From: Streptomyces sp. CB02058
GTDB taxonomy: Bacteria; Actinomycetota; Actinomycetes; Streptomycetales; Streptomycetaceae
Direction of reading: 5' to 3'
Assembly: GCF_001905505.1 (NCBI RefSeq)
Contig: NZ_LIPG01000006.1
Span: 372,001 to 436,000, forward strand
Length of the DNA stretch: 64,000 nucleotides
Part shown: positions 62,239 through 64,000 of the stretch, in pieces
Layout of the letters: every line of letters starts with the position of its first letter
Numbering within the stretch: the stretch's first letter is position 1
The notes under the pieces: model-generated
What the model was told of the DNA's origin: nothing
Databases searched by the model: none
What the model saw: only the letters and a program-made list of their open reading frames with translations
Translations under genes and position numbers: made by a program

Positions 62239-62805
62239 GTGGCTTCCACGAACGACCTCAAGAACGGCCTGGTGCTCAAGCTCGACGGAGGCCAGCTCTG
62301 GTCCGTCGTCGAGTTCCAGCACGTCAAGCCCGGCAAGGGCCCCGCCTTCGTGCGCACCAAGCTCAAGAACGTGCTCTCCGGCAAGGTCGTCGACAAGACG
62401 TTCAACGCCGGTGTGAAGGTCGAAACGGCCACCATCGACCGCCGGGACATGCAGTTCTCGTACATGGACGGCGAGTACTTCGTCTTCATGGACATGGACA
62501 CGTACGACCAGCTCATGGTCGACCGCAAGGCCGTCGGCAACGCCGCCAACTTCCTGATCGAGGGCTTCACCGCCTCCGTCGCCCAGCACGAGGGCGAGGT
62601 GCTGTACGTCGAGCTGCCCGCCGCGGTCGAGCTGACCATCAAGCACACCGACCCCGGTGTCCAGGGCGACCGCTCCACCGGTGGCACCAAGCCCGCCACC
62701 CTGGAGACCGACTACGAGATCGGTGTCCCGCTCTTCATCACCACCGGCGAGAAGATCAAGGTCGACACCCGCACGGGCGACTACCTCGGCCGGGTGAACA
62801 GCTAA
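62239..62805 (+). CDS. efp: translation elongation factor P
   Basis: A 188-aa ribosome factor that relieves stalling at polyproline. Three beta-barrel domains; the modifiable Lys region is HVKPGKGPAFVRT with Lys33 in the PGKGP loop (proline after it, as in actinobacteria). GTG 62239. nusB starts 2 nt after its stop. Confidence 0.97.
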   Translation: MASTNDLKNGLVLKLDGGQLWSVVEFQHVKPGKGPAFVRTKLKNVLSGKVVDKTFNAGVKVETATIDRRDMQFSYMDGEYFVFMDMDTYDQLMVDRKAVGNAANFLIEGFTASVAQHEGEVLYVELPAAVELTIKHTDPGVQGDRSTGGTKPATLETDYEIGVPLFITTGEKIKVDTRTGDYLGRVNS

Positions 62806-62807
62806 CC

Positions 62808-63239
62808 GTGGCTGCCCGGAACAAGGCCCGCAAGCGCGCCTTCCAGATCCTCTTCGAGGCCGACCAGCGCGGTGAGTCCGTGCAGACGGTCCTCGCGGAC
62901 TGGGTACGGCTCTCGCGGACCGACGACCGTCAGCCGCCGGTCGGCGAATTCACGATGGAGCTGGTCGAGGGGTACGCACAGTACGCGGACCGGATCGACG
63001 ACCTCATCGTCACCTACGCCGTGGACTGGGAGATCGACCGCATGCCGGTCGTCGACCGGAGCATCCTGCGGCTCGGCGCGTACGAGCTGATCTGGATGGA
63101 CTCCACCCCGGACGCCGTGGTGATCGACGAGGCGGTCCAGCTCGCCAAGGAGTTCTCCACGGACGACTCCCCGACCTTCGTGAACGGCCTGCTGGCCAGG
63201 TTCAAGGACCTCAAGCCGAACCTCCGCCGGGAGCAGTGA
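62808..63239 (+). CDS. nusB: transcription antitermination protein NusB
   Basis: A 143-aa RNA-binding antiterminator acting with NusE in rRNA transcription. It starts AARNKARKRAFQILFEADQR, with VDRSILRLGAYELIW and INEAV-like VIDEAVQLAKEFSTDDSP. GTG 62808, right after efp. The terminator at 63261-63297 ends the operon. Confidence 0.97.
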   Translation: MAARNKARKRAFQILFEADQRGESVQTVLADWVRLSRTDDRQPPVGEFTMELVEGYAQYADRIDDLIVTYAVDWEIDRMPVVDRSILRLGAYELIWMDSTPDAVVIDEAVQLAKEFSTDDSPTFVNGLLARFKDLKPNLRREQ

Positions 63240-63260
63240 CCCCGGCGGCGTAGAGCCGAA

Positions 63261-63297
63261 CGATGGGCCCACGGTCGACCTGACCGTGGGCCCATCG
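63261..63297 (+). terminator. terminator after nusB
   Basis: A perfect 16-bp stem (63261-63276 with 63282-63297) and 5-nt loop, 22 nt past nusB. Confidence 0.85.
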
Positions 63298-63430
63298 GCG
63301 TACCGGAGAGGCCGTACCAGAGGCTGCGGCGGGGCCGTCAGAGGCCCGTGCAAGGGCCGCGCAGGCGCCCGTCCGGGTCGTCGGCCCGGGCATCGCCGGG
63401 GCATGGGACCGGACATCGCACGGCACGCGC

Positions 63431-63474
63431 GAAAAGCCGGGCCGGCGGAGTCCTCAGGACCCCGCCGGCCCGGC
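63431..63474 (-). terminator. intrinsic terminator of bldD with T-tract
   Basis: A long stem (63436-63448 with 63462-63474, continued by 63450-63453 with 63457-63460 past an A/C mismatch) lies 25 nt past the bldD stop. On the minus strand it is followed by TTTTC (63435-63431), making it the most classical rho-independent terminator in the window. Confidence 0.85.
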
Positions 63475-63498
63475 GGTACGTTCGTCGGTCAGGGCTGG

Positions 63499-63999
63499 TC
63501 AGCCCTCTTCGTGGGCGACCGCGCGGCGCGCGTCGGCGTCCAGCACGCCCCAGCTGATCAGCTGCTCCGTGAGCACGGACGGCGACTGGTCGTAGATCAC
63601 GGCAAGGGTGCGCAGGTCGTCCTGGCGGATCGAGAGCACCTTGCCGTTGTAGTCGCCACGCTGGCTCTGGATCGTCGCGGCGTAACGCTGCAGCGGTCCG
63701 GCCTTCTCCGGCGGCACGTGGGCGAGGCGCTCCAGGTCGAGGACGAGCTTCGGCGGCGGCTCGGCGGCACCACCGGGGGTCGTGCCGGGCAGGAGCTCCT
63801 GCACCGGAACGCCGTAGAAGTCGGCCAGCTCGGCAAGGCGCTGCACGGTCACGGCGCGGTCGCCGCGCTCGTAGGAACCGACCACGACGGCCTTCCAGCG
63901 GCCCTGCGACTTCTCCTCCACGCCGTGGAGGGAGAGGCCCTGCTGGGTGCGGATGGCGCGGAGCTTGGCCCCGAGCTGCTTTGCGTATTCGCTGGACAT
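63499..63999 (-). CDS. bldD: developmental master regulator BldD
   Basis: A 166-aa repressor that holds Streptomyces in vegetative growth when loaded with tetrameric c-di-GMP. The N-terminal xenobiotic-response-type helix-turn-helix spans about residues 7-67 (KQLGAKLRAIRTQQGLS, then ERGDRAVTVQRLAELAD); the C-terminal ligand domain has the bipartite RGD (114-116) and RQDD (125-128) motif that binds c-di-GMP. ATG 63999. The promoter lies outside the window. Confidence 0.97.
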   Translation of the reverse strand: MSSEYAKQLGAKLRAIRTQQGLSLHGVEEKSQGRWKAVVVGSYERGDRAVTVQRLAELADFYGVPVQELLPGTTPGGAAEPPPKLVLDLERLAHVPPEKAGPLQRYAATIQSQRGDYNGKVLSIRQDDLRTLAVIYDQSPSVLTEQLISWGVLDADARRAVAHEEG

Positions 64000-64000
64000 A

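Overview
The window is a high-GC actinobacterial chromosome segment, almost certainly from a Streptomyces. Two developmental proteins support this: SsgB (2472-2885, minus), a sporulation-specific SsgA-like protein, and BldD (63499-63999, minus), with an intact c-di-GMP signature. Third-position GC is extreme, GTG/TTG starts are common, and stop-start overlaps are frequent. The backbone order (thrS, HIT hydrolase, PI-phosphate synthase, PIM acyltransferase, pimA, pdxS, pdxT, yebC, ruvCAB, yajC-secDF, apt, relA, cyclophilin, MBL hydrolase, hisS) matches the order I know from Streptomyces and, in large part, from Mycobacterium. No transposase, integrase, phage gene or CRISPR array was seen.

Region 1 (1-13.0 kb) is the least conserved part. 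A LacI-type regulator, a small membrane peptide, a CGNR zinc-finger regulator, ssgB and a TIGR02611 membrane protein come first. Then two nearly identical tRNA-Val(CAC) genes, about 9.4 kb apart, bracket a carbohydrate module: sugar-binding lipoprotein, two permeases, a YesL-like (DUF624) membrane protein and a Tat-exported PcRGLX/YetA-like (PL26-type) rhamnogalacturonan lyase. A large membrane protein follows. A consensus promoter with a LacI-type operator over its start precedes the binding-protein gene, and no transporter ATPase is encoded.

Region 2 (13.1-26.4 kb) has a DnaQ-like exonuclease, a coupled DUF4365/unknown pair, thrS, a potassium channel, a HIT hydrolase, an unknown membrane protein, a non-canonical EF-G (EF-G2), and the phosphatidylinositol mannoside operon (PI-phosphate synthase, acyltransferase, pimA).

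Region 3 (26.5-43.7 kb) holds housekeeping operons: PLP synthesis (pdxS-pdxT), yebC-ruvC-ruvA-ruvB, yajC-secD-secF-apt, relA, then a minus-strand DUF349 protein and cyclophilin, then an MBL hydrolase and hisS.

Region 4 (43.7-64 kb) has a VKOR membrane protein, rarA, a DUF2470 gene with an iron box in the promoter region it shares with rpsD, a STAND/NB-ARC-TPR ATPase, DUF948-DUF6167-alaS-ruvX-mltG, the shikimate cluster aroE-aroC-aroK/aroB-aroQ, a P-loop kinase, an M24 peptidase-like protein, efp, nusB and bldD. The shikimate kinase and dehydroquinate synthase form one uninterrupted reading frame. Several genes carry a -10-like hexamer 6-8 nt before the start codon and no Shine-Dalgarno, so they are probably leaderless.
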